Assembly (NCBI GenBank): GCA_044867645.1
Contig: JBIOVI010000053.1
Span: 1 to 64,000, forward strand
Source: VRUE01 sp044867645
GTDB taxonomy: Bacteria > Actinomycetota > Thermoleophilia > Solirubrobacterales > 70-9
DNA length: 64,000 bases
Reading direction: 5' to 3'
The notes under the pieces are model-generated. The model was not told the DNA's origin and did no database searches. It saw only the letters and a program-made list of their open reading frames with translations. Every line of letters starts with the position of its first letter. The stretch's first letter is position 1. Made by a program: the position numbers and the translations under genes. Below are positions 25,505-35,327 of the stretch, piece by piece.

Positions 25505-26239
25505 TTACTCTGTGTAGGGTTCCATCCAGATGCTTCTTGCTCCGTTAGCTGTACTTTTAGCGGAGATTGTCGCTGAACCGGTGTATTTACCGTCGCTTGT
25601 ATTGTCTGCTGTCGTGCATTTACCAAGTCCAGAGCCTTCTGTTTGACTGTATTTGATGGCGCTGAGTGAAATGTCGGCTTTGATGTCTCTTACCCCACCC
25701 GGGGCTGTCTCATTTGTCAAGATGACCCCTGTGCCGAGATTTTGTGGTCCGATGTGAACCGTGCACTTGATGACGCCTGCTTGTGTGGCAGTGACTGTGA
25801 TGTCTTTGCCAGTGTCGCACTGGATTTTCGTTTCGGCGTGGTATTTGTTTTCCCAATGTATCGTGTCGCCCGGATCTGTTGTTGTGGTTCCTGTCTTTCC
25901 ATCGGCATGCAACACGTACCCGCAGTCGGTCGTGACTACGTCAGCAGTAAAACCATTGAACGTGCACCCTGAGTAGGATGGAGTCAGGGTGATTGTCGTG
26001 GTTGTCGTTAAACTGATCGAGCCGGTGTAAGTGACGGTGGTGCATTTAATAGCGCCGGCAGCAATTTCGAACACGTCGCCCGGTGCACCTTGCGAGCCTG
26101 AGAGGACAGTCCAGTCTCCGGCGACGACCCAGTACGGCGTGCTAACGGTTTTATTTGCCGTTGCCGCTGAGGCCGTCAAGGCGCTCAGTGCAAGGATCGC
26201 AACCGAGGTAAATCCCAGGGCTTTTAGATTGCGAGTCAT
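25505..26239 (-). CDS. secreted six-cysteine paralog 1
   Basis: 244 residues from ATG 26239 (AAGGAAG just upstream). The signal peptide MTRNLKALGFTSVAILALSA is followed by a mature protein starting about NKTVSTPYW. The fold is unrecognised: Thr-rich beta-like strands, with cysteines in IKCTT, SGCTF, TDCGY, IQCDT, IKCTV and GKCTT, all six shared with paralogs at 35,452 and 36,594. Conserved blocks include IHWENKYH, GKDITVTATQAGV and SQTEGSGLGKC. Codon use is markedly more AT-rich than flanking genes. Own promoter, upstream element and terminator. Confidence 0.75.
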   Translation of the reverse strand: MTRNLKALGFTSVAILALSALTASAATANKTVSTPYWVVAGDWTVLSGSQGAPGDVFEIAAGAIKCTTVTYTGSISLTTTTTITLTPSYSGCTFNGFTADVVTTDCGYVLHADGKTGTTTTDPGDTIHWENKYHAETKIQCDTGKDITVTATQAGVIKCTVHIGPQNLGTGVILTNETAPGGVRDIKADISLSAIKYSQTEGSGLGKCTTADNTSDGKYTGSATISAKSTANGARSIWMEPYTE

Positions 26240-26279
26240 CATTCTTCCTTTCGTCGTAAAGCCCCCGCCTATGATCGAC

Positions 26280-26308
26280 ATCCTGAACGCTTAAGAGCCA
26301 TGGATCAA
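26280..26308 (-). promoter_or_regulatory. promoter of secreted paralog 1
   Basis: -35 TTGATC (26308-26303) and -10 CAGGAT (26285-26280), 17-bp spacing, about 40 bases before the start codon; matches the arrangement at paralogs 27,164, 35,452 and 36,594. Confidence 0.5.
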
Positions 26309-26366
26309 GAATTTCTGATTCGTTTGCATACGCCGGCCTTTCTCATATATGCGCAGCGCTGATATT

Positions 26367-26428
26367 CCCTGCAAAAACGATTTTGCGCGGTTTTCGAACG
26401 CGTCAATTGGTGCACCGCGCAAACCGAC
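26367..26428. repeat. conserved upstream element, copy 1
   Basis: About 60 bp starting CCCTGCAAAAACGATT and containing CGCGTCAATTGGTGC. Found at similar distance (about 60-75 bases upstream of the -35 box) before each paralog. Confidence 0.6.
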
Positions 26429-26446
26429 ATGTTCATGTTGAAAGCC

Positions 26447-26473
26447 AAGGGCCGGGATCCACTCCCGGCCCTT
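26447..26473 (-). terminator. terminator of the decayed paralog
   Basis: AAGGGCCGGGA (26447-26457) and TCCCGGCCCTT (26463-26473), perfect 11-bp stem with a TCCAC loop. It has been retained after the pseudogene lost its frame. Confidence 0.7.
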
Positions 26474-26513
26474 CACATAGGTCCCTAACCAAACGTGGCG
26501 ATTCGCTACTAGG

Positions 26514-26935
26514 CTATTCGACCCAAAAACCAACCTGTTCGTTTTGGCGTTTTCGCCTATGACTGTGGCTACGCCTTTGCATTCTCCGGTTCGAAGGTGC
26601 CGCTTGAGCATTTGCCGAGGCCTTCGCCGGTGTCCTGCGTGTATTCGATACCGGTGGCGCCCCATGTCGACCTTGACGTCGCGGGTCGTGCCCGAGCCTT
26701 CGTTCGTACATGAGACCGCCGTTAGTTCGGTTTGTGCGCCGATTGTTACGATGCACTTGGTCAAGCCGAGGACTCTGGCGATGATTTTCATCGATTTCCC
26801 TTCTGGGCACTCAATGTCGAGGCTGCGCTCAAGTTTCCCTTCCTCTTGGTTGCCTCTGTGGAAGATGCATGCGCAGCCATTCAGTTTTGACTTCAGCAGA
26901 AAGGCCAAAGGCGGTGCAGCCTCCGTAGTCCTTTG
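26514..26935 (-). pseudogene. decayed copy of the second domain of the 435-residue paralog
   Basis: Read on the minus strand, pieces in different frames match the C-terminal domain of the gene at 27,164: YGGCTAFG, then ECPEGKSMKIIARVLGLTKC with VTIGAQT and TNEGSGTTRDVK, then QVGFWVE and a stop. At least two frameshifts separate these blocks. No signal peptide or first domain is present. A long open frame (26,291-27,148) crosses it but changes to unrelated sequence on both sides. It retains a terminator and, upstream, a copy of the conserved element. Confidence 0.8.
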
Positions 26936-27020
26936 GAGGACACAAGAAGAGGTAACGTGCTGCCACATATAGATCAAATAATCCAGAACACAAAAAAACA
27001 AATAGCATTCGCCCCACGTT

Positions 27021-27083
27021 TTCCCAGTCAAAGGCGCATGAATGATTTCCGCGCGCGTCGATTGTTGCAATGCCACAAGCTGG
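27021..27083. repeat. conserved upstream element, copy 2 (with pseudogene)
   Basis: Degenerate copy recognised by GATTTCCGCGCGCGTCGATT, which differs from the 36,332 copy by one base over this block. It lies 5' of the pseudogene. Confidence 0.5.
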
Positions 27084-27113
27084 CAGACAGGGAGCCCAAA
27101 GTTGAGAAGGGCC

Positions 27114-27144
27114 GGGAGCGACCCGGCCCTTCTCACGCTCGTAA
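27114..27144 (-). terminator. terminator of the double-domain paralog
   Basis: GAGAAGGGCCGGG (27114-27126) and CCCGGCCCTTCTC (27132-27144): perfect 13-bp stem, 5-nt loop AGCGA, 20 bases past the stop codon. Confidence 0.8.
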
Positions 27145-27163
27145 CCAAGCGACGGCCGCCTAG

Positions 27164-28471
27164 CTATTCGACCCAAAAACCAACCTGTTCTTTTTTGGAG
27201 TTTTCACCTATACCTGTCGCCACGCCGTTGTATTTGCCGGTTTCGAAAGTTCCGCTCGAGCATTTACCAAGCCCTTCGCCGGTGTCCTGGGTGTATTTGA
27301 TCCCAGTGGCACCGATATCGATCTTGACGTCGCGGGTTGCTCCCGAACCTTCGTTTGTGTATGTGACTGCGGTCAGTCCGGTCTGCGCGCCGATTGTCAC
27401 CACGCACTTGGTCAAGCCAAGGACTTTGGCGACTATTTCCATCGATTTTCCTTCCGGACATTTGATGTCCAGTTTGCCCTCGAGCGTTCCGCCTGCTTTA
27501 TTGCCGCTGTGGAAGACGTAGGTGCAGCCGTTGAGGTTTATTTCTGCGCTTGAGAAGCCGAAAGCGGTGCAGCCTCCGTATTCGGGAGCGAGCGTTACTT
27601 CGGAGACCGATTTGCTCGCGATTGTTCCTTTGTAAACCGATTCGGTGCATTTGGCAGTTCCCGCGGTGACGATGAATTCTTCTGCCGTGGCCGTTTCTCC
27701 AATCACAATGGTGTCTTCGGCTTCTGACTTGAAGTTTAGGGGTAGGACTTCTTCCATCCAGATGCTTGTATTTTCGCTAGTTGTATTTTTACCGGAGATT
27801 GTGTTCGAACCGACGTATTTACCGTTCGTTGTATTGTCTGCTGTCGCACATTTACCGAGGCCCGTACCTTCTGTTTGAGAGTATTTGATGTTGCTGAATT
27901 CAATATGGGATTTGATGTCTTTCACACCACCGCCGGTTTCTTCATTTGTCAGGGTTACCCCTGTACCCATGTCCTGCGGCGGGATGTGGACCGTGCACTT
28001 GGTGATACCCGCCTGTGTGGCGATCACTGTGATGTCTTTGCCAGCACTGCAATCGATTGTTGTAGTGGTTTGGTATTTGTTTTCCCAATCAATTGCGCCG
28101 CCTTCTGTTTCTGTTCCTAACTGTTGATCCGCGTGGATGACATACGAACAGCCCGTCGTAATTACATCAGCAGCGAAGCCGCCAAACGTGCAGCCTGAAT
28201 AGGCCGGGGTCAGGGTGAGTGTCGTTGGTGCTGTTTCACCTATCGAGCCGCTGTAAGCAGCCGTTGAACATTTAATTGGTAGTTTAGCGTCCGTTTCGAA
28301 TACATCGCCGGGCGCGCCCTGCGCGGCTGATAAAGAAGTCCAGTCTCCGTCCGAGATGAATTGGTATGGTCTTTGGACCGTTTTTTCCGCCATCGCCGCC
28401 TGGCCCAGCACCACGCTCAGTGCGAAGACCGCAACCAGGGCAAGCCCCAGCATTTTCAAGTTGCGAGTCAT
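27164..28471 (-). CDS. secreted paralog with two tandem domains
   Basis: 435 residues, ATG with GGAAG eight bases upstream. Signal peptide MTRNLKMLGLALVAVFALSV. Residues about 30-235 match the single-domain paralogs (IKCST, SGCTFGGFAADV, WENKYQ, GKDITVIATQAG, SQTEGTGLGKC). Residues about 245-435 are a second, divergent copy (AKCTE, YGGCTAFG, NGCTYVFH, IKCPEGKSMEIVAKV, GEGLGKCSSG). It is the parent type of the pseudogene at 26,514. Function unknown; probable cell-surface or extracellular protein stabilised by disulfides. Confidence 0.75.
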   Translation of the reverse strand: MTRNLKMLGLALVAVFALSVVLGQAAMAEKTVQRPYQFISDGDWTSLSAAQGAPGDVFETDAKLPIKCSTAAYSGSIGETAPTTLTLTPAYSGCTFGGFAADVITTGCSYVIHADQQLGTETEGGAIDWENKYQTTTTIDCSAGKDITVIATQAGITKCTVHIPPQDMGTGVTLTNEETGGGVKDIKSHIEFSNIKYSQTEGTGLGKCATADNTTNGKYVGSNTISGKNTTSENTSIWMEEVLPLNFKSEAEDTIVIGETATAEEFIVTAGTAKCTESVYKGTIASKSVSEVTLAPEYGGCTAFGFSSAEINLNGCTYVFHSGNKAGGTLEGKLDIKCPEGKSMEIVAKVLGLTKCVVTIGAQTGLTAVTYTNEGSGATRDVKIDIGATGIKYTQDTGEGLGKCSSGTFETGKYNGVATGIGENSKKEQVGFWVE

Positions 28472-28527
28472 CTCTAGTGCTTCCTTTCGTTATCGGGCTA
28501 TCCGCTGCAAGGCAGGGATTCCGACAA

Positions 28528-28556
28528 TCCTTAAGGTCTAGAGGGCCTTTAGTCAA
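28528..28556 (-). promoter_or_regulatory. promoter of double-domain paralog
   Basis: -35 TTGACT (28556-28551), 17-bp spacer, -10 TAAGGA (28533-28528) followed by TTGTC, about 57 bases before the ATG. Confidence 0.6.
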
Positions 28557-28614
28557 GGAACTTGAGGCAAATCAAAAAATGGAATGGGCTTACTCGCTCT
28601 GACCCACTCGCTTC

Positions 28615-28677
28615 CCTGCAAAAGTCGTGTGAGCCCCTTCCGCGCGCGCCGATCGGTGCGGCGCAGAAATCTGCGCC
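28615..28677. repeat. conserved upstream element, copy 3
   Basis: CCTGCAAAAGTCGTGTGAGC then CCGCGCGCGCCGATCGGTGC; same layout as copies at 36,332 and 37,465. It is 58 bp upstream of the -35 box. Nothing else is evident between 28,472 and 28,709 apart from this and the promoter. Confidence 0.6.
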
Positions 28678-28709
28678 CGCACACCCCGAAGGTCTGAAGA
28701 AGGGCCGGC

Positions 28710-31529
28710 CTAGGGTCGTCGGGCTGCGCGGCGCTGTTTTGCCTGTTTAGCGCAGCCCTGAGCCTTAACCGGGGGGCGGAAGTTGTCCGGCTTGCCATTT
28801 TGGCCGGTGAAGCGCACAGTTGCGCGGGATTTACGTGCACAGAGATTGCGGCTGTTGACGATCAAGCCCTTTTTACCGCCCTGGATATTGAGTTCGAAGC
28901 GAGAGAAGGGCGCGTCGGGAATTGCTTCGAAGCTATTGCGGATGCCGCCTTTGTGGGAATCGATCCTGCTGGACACGTTGATGTCAACGATGCCGTGTAA
29001 GGCTACGACAAGGTCAGGCAAGTTGTGATCGGACGAGCGCAGATAAACGGGGCCGGAGAGGGATTCGTCTAGGAGCGGCGTTTGGACGATAGCCTGTCCG
29101 TAAACGGATCCGGCCGGGCAATTCTTCGCAGCAAACTGCACCCTGGTGCAGATCGTGCGGATATGACCCTGGTCGAGGAAGGCCGATCGAGGCAGCGTTA
29201 CGACGGCACTGGCGAAATTGGCATCACCCGGGCGTGGGGTGACCACCGCTTTCAGCGCCGGGTGATCACCTCGCTTGGTGCCGCCTTTAAGCGTAAAGCT
29301 GAGCCTAGGTTTGAAGCCGAGACTGCCGCAGTCCGCCGCCTGAAAGCGGGATGCCAGGGAGACCGACACGTCATCGGCCGGGCTGAAGACATCAAGGAAG
29401 CTGCCAAATAGGGTTGCCCGCGCCGAAGAGGGTGCACACGAGGTTGGATTGAGGGTGAAGTTGGGGCGGTCGACGTAGACGCGGATGTCCCTGACCTTCA
29501 GCACGATGCCTTTGAGAATATGCGGGAATGGATCTGAGGCCGAGCCGTCGACTTCGACTTCGGCGGTGACCGGATTGAGGGTCAACGCCTGCCTGACGAC
29601 GACCGTGCCGGCGTCGAAGGGACCAGCCACTGCTGGGACGATCCCGACAACGCTGAGCGGATCGCCTCCGATCGGCCCCGCCAAGTAGACGCTCCCGGGC
29701 ACGTAGGTAAGCTGGGAGCCAACCCCCGCCCCGGCCAGGACGCGGCCGATTTTGGAGTTGGCGGGACAGCTCGGCGAGGCAAGCTCCTGACGGCCCGCCT
29801 TCGACTTGGCAGCGGCAATCGCCGCATCGGGACATTTGGAGACGCCGGCCAACTTGCCGACCAAGCCCGGTGGCAGCACCGAGGAGAACTTGGTCATGTC
29901 CTGTTCTCCGTCAGCGCGCGTGAGGCGAAGGTAGAAGGGAGAGTAATGCCCGGCGCTGTTGTTGTTCGAGCCAGCGAGGAAGCCCGGCCTGAAAGGAAGT
30001 ATGTCGCCCGGTGGGCAGGGACCGCCGTTGACTCCCTTGGTGATCTCGAAGCTCGCGGTCGTCGTCAGCGGTTTGTCAGGGTTCGCCCACGGGGTGAAAA
30101 CAGCCTCGGTCGTGTAGGTGCCGCAGTGCACGGGAGTGATCAGGGGACTGCGACCCCCCTCGCGAAGGTGGACGTGGAGATGGCTGACAGGAGCCTGGAA
30201 GATCTCGTAAGGGGACTCACCAAAGGTGGTGATGATCTGGCCGGTCGTTGGATCGGGCTCTACCTTGCCGGGTATCTTGACCAGGATCCCTAGCTCCGGG
30301 TCCTTGATCACCAGATAGAGGGCGATCATCGAGTTAAAGGGGTTTGCGTCCTGGGTGGCGACAAAGAGCTGGCCCTGCAAAAGCTCGCCTTGCAGCAATG
30401 GGCTTTCGACTTCAACAGTGCCGACCTTCGAAGCCTGCGGGCAGCCCTCACCTGGTTCCGAATCGAGCGTCTCCCGGCTTAGATCATCTTCTGAGCAAGC
30501 CACCAGCCCTTCGGCGATCGAGGGGTTGAGCGTCACCCCCTCGGGCAAGGTGACGGCCACCTCCTTCATATTCGACTGGGCGATTCCATTCGGGTTGACG
30601 AGGCCTTCGTCGTTTACGTCGATATCGAAGTCGAGGCCCGAGGGGCTCTCGGCCTGGTCGGTGGTTGGCTTCGCACTGATCCGCGGCGCAAACCGGATGC
30701 TGTCGCAGCCAAAGATGCCCAGCGGATTCGGCGGTTCGGAGTCATCATGGGTTTCGGTTGCGGTCCTGATAAATGCACCGGGGTTCTGCCAGGAGTCCAT
30801 CGCGAAGAGCGTGGTAAGTGGCCCTTCGCAGCTGGTTGGCATAGTGAGGAAGGGTTTGACGGGAATTTCTGCCGGACAACTGCCGCCGTTGAACAAACAG
30901 GGGCCGCGCTCGGAGTCATGTGCTTTAGCAGCGGGGTTGCCCCAGATGGTGAGCTCCGAGCCGGCGACACCGGTGATCTGCGGGATGTTCGAAAGCGAAG
31001 CGAAGATGTTGTGGTCGCCATCGGGTCGCAGACCCACATCGACCGTGACGGAGACTTTGACCACACGAAAGCCGATTTTGGCTGCCACTCCAGGCGGAGG
31101 CTTGAGGTTGTAGACGACACCTCTGTCAGAAGTAGCCAATTCTTCGGGCGCAACGGCTGCGATGAACCCAATCGCCGTGTTATCTGGGCAGGATGGCACC
31201 TGTTCGGCTTTGCCGACTTTACGGAGAGTGAGGAAGTCCGCAGTTGAGCAGTACGGCACCGCTTCCCGGTCGCCCACCAGGCCAGGGGGCAAATCGACTT
31301 CGAGGTCCTTTGGCCATCCTTCCGGTTCGCCGGATTCGGGGTCAATCGCAAAGCCGACGGTCGTCTTCATCGCGAAGGGATGGGATCCCGCCTGAAGGAT
31401 CTGGGTGCCATCTGAGCCCGGAAAGGTCACGTCTGCTTTTTCGAAGCCGAAGCTGGCATTCGAAGCGGTGGGCGTAAGCGCTGCACAGAGAAGCCCGGTT
31501 GCGATTAAGGCCTTGGCAAGTCGGTTCAT
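28710..31529 (-). CDS. large secreted repeat protein of unknown function
   Basis: 939 residues from ATG 31529 (GGGAGGG upstream), overlapping the stop of the upstream gene by ATGA. Signal peptide MNRLAKALIATGLLCAALTP. Two halves are similar: each has PPGLVG with CP/CS pairs (YCSTADF, SCPDNTAIGF versus KCPDAAIAAAK, SCPANSKIG) and later a beta-rich tail. The end is basic (CAKQAKQRRAARRP). No catalytic motif is recognised. Coupled translation suggests it acts with the 1239-residue propeller protein, perhaps as envelope or extracellular matrix components. Confidence 0.7.
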   Translation of the reverse strand: MNRLAKALIATGLLCAALTPTASNASFGFEKADVTFPGSDGTQILQAGSHPFAMKTTVGFAIDPESGEPEGWPKDLEVDLPPGLVGDREAVPYCSTADFLTLRKVGKAEQVPSCPDNTAIGFIAAVAPEELATSDRGVVYNLKPPPGVAAKIGFRVVKVSVTVDVGLRPDGDHNIFASLSNIPQITGVAGSELTIWGNPAAKAHDSERGPCLFNGGSCPAEIPVKPFLTMPTSCEGPLTTLFAMDSWQNPGAFIRTATETHDDSEPPNPLGIFGCDSIRFAPRISAKPTTDQAESPSGLDFDIDVNDEGLVNPNGIAQSNMKEVAVTLPEGVTLNPSIAEGLVACSEDDLSRETLDSEPGEGCPQASKVGTVEVESPLLQGELLQGQLFVATQDANPFNSMIALYLVIKDPELGILVKIPGKVEPDPTTGQIITTFGESPYEIFQAPVSHLHVHLREGGRSPLITPVHCGTYTTEAVFTPWANPDKPLTTTASFEITKGVNGGPCPPGDILPFRPGFLAGSNNNSAGHYSPFYLRLTRADGEQDMTKFSSVLPPGLVGKLAGVSKCPDAAIAAAKSKAGRQELASPSCPANSKIGRVLAGAGVGSQLTYVPGSVYLAGPIGGDPLSVVGIVPAVAGPFDAGTVVVRQALTLNPVTAEVEVDGSASDPFPHILKGIVLKVRDIRVYVDRPNFTLNPTSCAPSSARATLFGSFLDVFSPADDVSVSLASRFQAADCGSLGFKPRLSFTLKGGTKRGDHPALKAVVTPRPGDANFASAVVTLPRSAFLDQGHIRTICTRVQFAAKNCPAGSVYGQAIVQTPLLDESLSGPVYLRSSDHNLPDLVVALHGIVDINVSSRIDSHKGGIRNSFEAIPDAPFSRFELNIQGGKKGLIVNSRNLCARKSRATVRFTGQNGKPDNFRPPVKAQGCAKQAKQRRAARRP

Positions 31530-34500
31530 CGTGCTGCCCTCCCATGATGAGGAGAATTGCTTTTTTTGTGCCGGCGCTTGTGCTTGGGCACGCAACGGGC
31601 TTTGCCGTTACGCCGAACCTTTCGTTTGCCCTTGGGACACGACTGCTTGACCGACTCCACGGGGGGATTACCGAGACCTTCGAACGAATTGCTCGCGGGG
31701 GTCGGATCGTCCGGGGGCACAGGTGGGCTCTGGCAAGCCTCTCCCTCGCAGGGGGGCTGTGGCGCAGAGGGACCCGGAAGGCCTCCATTCTCCCGCGCGT
31801 CGTAGATGTCGATCAGTCCAGGGTCCTGCGGCAGAAGGCTCGAGGCGGTCTTGAAGAAAACGTCTCTGCCGTCTGGGCTAGCGTCAACAAATTTCGAATC
31901 GACCGGGCTTTCCCCAGAGGAAACAAGGCTCAGACAGCCGCCAGCGCTAGTGACGAATAGTTCCGCACCGGCTTCCTGGCATTCTTTTTCACCGCTCGCA
32001 CGCAGCCACTCGTATACGTCTTGGGTGCCGTTGGTATCGCGAGTCACCAGGGCGTCGGTGGTCTCGAAGAACACGCGCCGGCCATCGCTGGAGAGAGGGC
32101 GAGAGGCATAGAGCTGGTCCTCCCAGACTGGGATTTGGGCAGCGACCCAGAAGCCGGGGCCTTTTTCATCCATCACAGCGCTTTGCCCATCGATCTCCAG
32201 TTCCCGTCCAACTGGGCGGGCACCGCTTGGATTGCAGGAGATGCAGGCGAGCTGATCCGTATCGGCGTCGTAGAGGAAGACCTCGGCGTCGGGCTCCCCA
32301 CTTTCCAAGTCGGTGTTGTCGTAGCCGGTCAGACTCGCGGTCGAGGTGAAGGCAAAGCTGCTCCCGTCGGGACTAATCCTGCTCGAGCGCTGCATTGGGT
32401 TGCTGCTGAGGGGCAGGAGCGTGTATTGCCTGGATCCTACGTCGGCACCAGCGAGCGTACCGATGAATCTTAACTCCGTTTCCCCTTCCCCACCGACTCG
32501 GTAGAGGTAGAGGTTCGGCTGTCCTTCTTTGGCTTCGCCGTCCAGGACTTTTTTTGAAGTGAAGTAGATATGGGACGCATTATCACTGGCACCGGCAACG
32601 CCGACGACACCTTCTGCAATCGATTTGACTTCCGCTCCTTCGACGTCGTACTTGAGGAGGGTCGCCCCGCTTTCGATGTCGCCAACGGTATAGATGGCTT
32701 TCGAGCCGTCGGTGGCGGCGGTCCAGAAACGGGTCGCGGCTGAGCCCGAGACCAGCACCGTGCAGGCTTTGTCAGGTTCGGATTCGCTGCATTCACCGCT
32801 TTCGGTTGGTTCCTGATCGGGATTCACCCGCAAGTAGAGTCTGCCTGGACCCGCCGATCCGCTGGCAGGGAGCGACCAAAACAGTCGCGAGCCGTCCTCG
32901 GAGAGCGCCCGCGCGACGGTATTTTCGCGGTCCAGCGTCAGGGAGTTGACTACCGTCCCCGCGGTGCAGGGCAGACCGCTCGGAGTGCCGTCTGGCAGCA
33001 CACAAACGTAGTGCAGTGCACCTCCGGACGAGGCGTATAGCTGTCTGAAATCGGTGCTCGCCGCGTCTTCGGTCAGCTGGCCACCAGCACGAAAGACGGC
33101 GTGGATGCCGTCAGCCGATACGCCCTGCAGTTCGGGCCTGAAGTCGACCGTGGGTGGTTCCGAAATTTCGTTCCCGGTGATCACTTCATAGGCGTCAACC
33201 CCTTCGCCACAGTTATCACGCCGGTAGAGGTTGACATTGTCGGGCACTCCTCCGCTTACGCTAAGCAGTGGAAGAGCATCTTGAGTCAGCCAACCGCTGC
33301 ACAAATCCGCTGAGAAAGTTTTGTACTGATTGTCAACCTTGAGTTGAATGACAAAGCTTTCCGAATTACGTGACGGATTGATCGCATGGGTCGACCAGGC
33401 TTGTCCCGCAACTCGGCTCGCTATGTATTGGGAGGTGTTGGGGGCACTGATCGCACCGCCGAAAGCGGTCGCGGAGGAGTAGGTTAGCTTGTCCCCATCG
33501 GTCGAACTCTGATCGAAGCCTGCCGGGTAGTTAGGGGTAGTGTAGCGACCGAGGACTTCGATGTCGCCATTGTTTTTGTCGATTGGGGAGACCATCTCGT
33601 AGACGCGGCAGTCAGGAAGCAGGGCGGAGGCGCCGACGCGGAAGGGCTGGTTGGGGCAATCAGCTTTGCTGGCATTGGGAAGTGGGAAGGTGGTAAAGGT
33701 GCCTTCTTCACCGACAGTCGGCCCCCCGCCGCTGCTCTGCGCGACGAAGCGGAAGTGATAGGTCGTATTCGGCTGAAGGCCGTTGAGGACGATGCCACCA
33801 CTGGTGACATCTTCATCTACGCCGGCCCCTTTCAGCGTGACGCCAGGGCCCGAACCAGGGGGCTGCTTGGCGCAGACGCTTTCCGTGCATTTCGCAGTGC
33901 CGTATTCGACGTAGTAGGCGGTGTCTTCCCAGAAGTGGGGGTTGATCTGCGCCCGCAGCACAGCACTGTCGCTGCCGACCGAAGCTGCATACTGGGCAGT
34001 GATGTCGGGGGGCTTGACCGGTGGCGGGCAGACCGCTGGGTCTGGGCGAGCGCCGTATGCCTTGACGAAGCTGTCGATTAGAACCGCGTTGGAAACGTAG
34101 ACGCTGACGCCGTTGTTGCAGGCGAATCCAGTGGCGATCCCAGTCGAATCGGTGAATTCGCCCATCGCAAAGGGTTCGAGTTTGTCGGCACAAGTCGAGT
34201 CGAACTGGCGAATTTCGGGAGGTCGGCTTTCCCCAAAAATCGCTCCGTCTACTAAGTAGACCCTCCCCGAGGGGGCGATGGTAACTGCCGTCGGATTTTT
34301 GGCTTCAATGGTGCAAATCGAGCTGCCTGATGAATTCAGCTTATGAACGTTGGGTTTAGCAAGGGCGATGTTGGTTTTACCTATGTTTAAGTAAGATACG
34401 TATAGATTCCCGCCTGAATCAATTGCAAGCGACTGCACTCTCTCTCCGGGAATGGCGATGCTTTTAACGTACGTCCCGTCGGGTTCGAACACCTGGATCC

Positions 34501-35245
34501 GTTCCTGGTCGCCAACATCAATCGTGTTGGACGTCGGATCGATGGAAATGTAACTGCCGGCTACAAATGCACCGAATTCGCTTGACCCGGTACCTTCCGC
34601 AGCAGCTTGGCAGACATCCCCGGGCGCCACTGGGCAAAGATTTTGCTCCGACGCTGGAGCTCCTTCTTCCACCTTCGTCTTGTTGACTTTGCCGCCAACC
34701 ATCCAAACAAACTGAACTTCTTCTTCCGAAGGGCCGGCAGAAAGATCAAATTTCTGCACTCGGCGACTACCGAAATCGCCCTCGGCAACATAGAGATCGC
34801 CATTGGAGTCCACGGCAATGCCCTGTGGCCTGCCTAACTGTCCGCGACCACCACCTTGCACACCTGCTTTGCAAACGTCACCATTGGAAGGTACACAAAT
34901 CTCGAATTCGTCTTCGGGCACAGTCGTGTCATCGCCAGGTCCGGTGTCAACCACGTCCCAACCCCAAGCTTTTACAAATTCCCCCCAAGCCGTAAACTCA
35001 TCGATGCGGCTGTTCTCCTGATCAGCCACATAGAGGTTGCCCCTGTTAGGACTAGCTTCATCGGCAACCGCTAACCCTCGTGGGATCATGCATTGGCCGG
35101 CACCTGATCCAGTCGGGCATTTCGTCCAAAATCCCGGCGGGATGGCTCCCTCCACCGGAGCTGAAAACACCAAGCCTGCAAAAACAAGCGCAGTAGCCAC
35201 CAGCCAACCCAAGCCAGTACCCCTGAATATTCCGCTTGATTCCAT
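31526..35245 (-). CDS. very large secreted protein: NHL-like propeller, FN3-like domain, second propeller
   Basis: 1239 residues from ATG 35245 (GGGAG seven bases upstream); a start at 35311 lacks support. Signal/anchor GLGWLVATALVFAGLVFSA. Residues about 50-390 contain NHL-type strands (GLAVADEASPNRGNLYVAD, GIAVDSNGDLYVAEG, SLAIDSGGNLYVSY). An FN3-like domain follows (AVLRAQINPH ... LQPNTTYHFRFVA). The remainder has TolB/PD40-like strands (RISPDGSSFAFTS, SSDGRRVFFET, SPDGRDVFFKT). The C-terminal 40 residues are Lys/Arg-rich (KHKRRHKK), possibly wall-binding. Heads an operon with the 939-residue gene. Confidence 0.78.
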   Translation of the reverse strand: MESSGIFRGTGLGWLVATALVFAGLVFSAPVEGAIPPGFWTKCPTGSGAGQCMIPRGLAVADEASPNRGNLYVADQENSRIDEFTAWGEFVKAWGWDVVDTGPGDDTTVPEDEFEICVPSNGDVCKAGVQGGGRGQLGRPQGIAVDSNGDLYVAEGDFGSRRVQKFDLSAGPSEEEVQFVWMVGGKVNKTKVEEGAPASEQNLCPVAPGDVCQAAAEGTGSSEFGAFVAGSYISIDPTSNTIDVGDQERIQVFEPDGTYVKSIAIPGERVQSLAIDSGGNLYVSYLNIGKTNIALAKPNVHKLNSSGSSICTIEAKNPTAVTIAPSGRVYLVDGAIFGESRPPEIRQFDSTCADKLEPFAMGEFTDSTGIATGFACNNGVSVYVSNAVLIDSFVKAYGARPDPAVCPPPVKPPDITAQYAASVGSDSAVLRAQINPHFWEDTAYYVEYGTAKCTESVCAKQPPGSGPGVTLKGAGVDEDVTSGGIVLNGLQPNTTYHFRFVAQSSGGGPTVGEEGTFTTFPLPNASKADCPNQPFRVGASALLPDCRVYEMVSPIDKNNGDIEVLGRYTTPNYPAGFDQSSTDGDKLTYSSATAFGGAISAPNTSQYIASRVAGQAWSTHAINPSRNSESFVIQLKVDNQYKTFSADLCSGWLTQDALPLLSVSGGVPDNVNLYRRDNCGEGVDAYEVITGNEISEPPTVDFRPELQGVSADGIHAVFRAGGQLTEDAASTDFRQLYASSGGALHYVCVLPDGTPSGLPCTAGTVVNSLTLDRENTVARALSEDGSRLFWSLPASGSAGPGRLYLRVNPDQEPTESGECSESEPDKACTVLVSGSAATRFWTAATDGSKAIYTVGDIESGATLLKYDVEGAEVKSIAEGVVGVAGASDNASHIYFTSKKVLDGEAKEGQPNLYLYRVGGEGETELRFIGTLAGADVGSRQYTLLPLSSNPMQRSSRISPDGSSFAFTSTASLTGYDNTDLESGEPDAEVFLYDADTDQLACISCNPSGARPVGRELEIDGQSAVMDEKGPGFWVAAQIPVWEDQLYASRPLSSDGRRVFFETTDALVTRDTNGTQDVYEWLRASGEKECQEAGAELFVTSAGGCLSLVSSGESPVDSKFVDASPDGRDVFFKTASSLLPQDPGLIDIYDARENGGLPGPSAPQPPCEGEACQSPPVPPDDPTPASNSFEGLGNPPVESVKQSCPKGKRKVRRNGKARCVPKHKRRHKKSNSPHHGRAAR

Positions 35246-35327
35246 CTCTCGTCTCCCTGTTCCTGTGTAATCCACGGCCTGCCCCGCATTCTGCTCAGGC
35301 CCGGAACCCATCCCAAAGCCTCGAATG

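Noticed and set aside
26291..27148. 285-residue minus-strand ORF
   Set aside because: Only its central part resembles the paralog family, in broken frames; flanks are intergenic hairpin and element sequence. Treated as a pseudogene instead.
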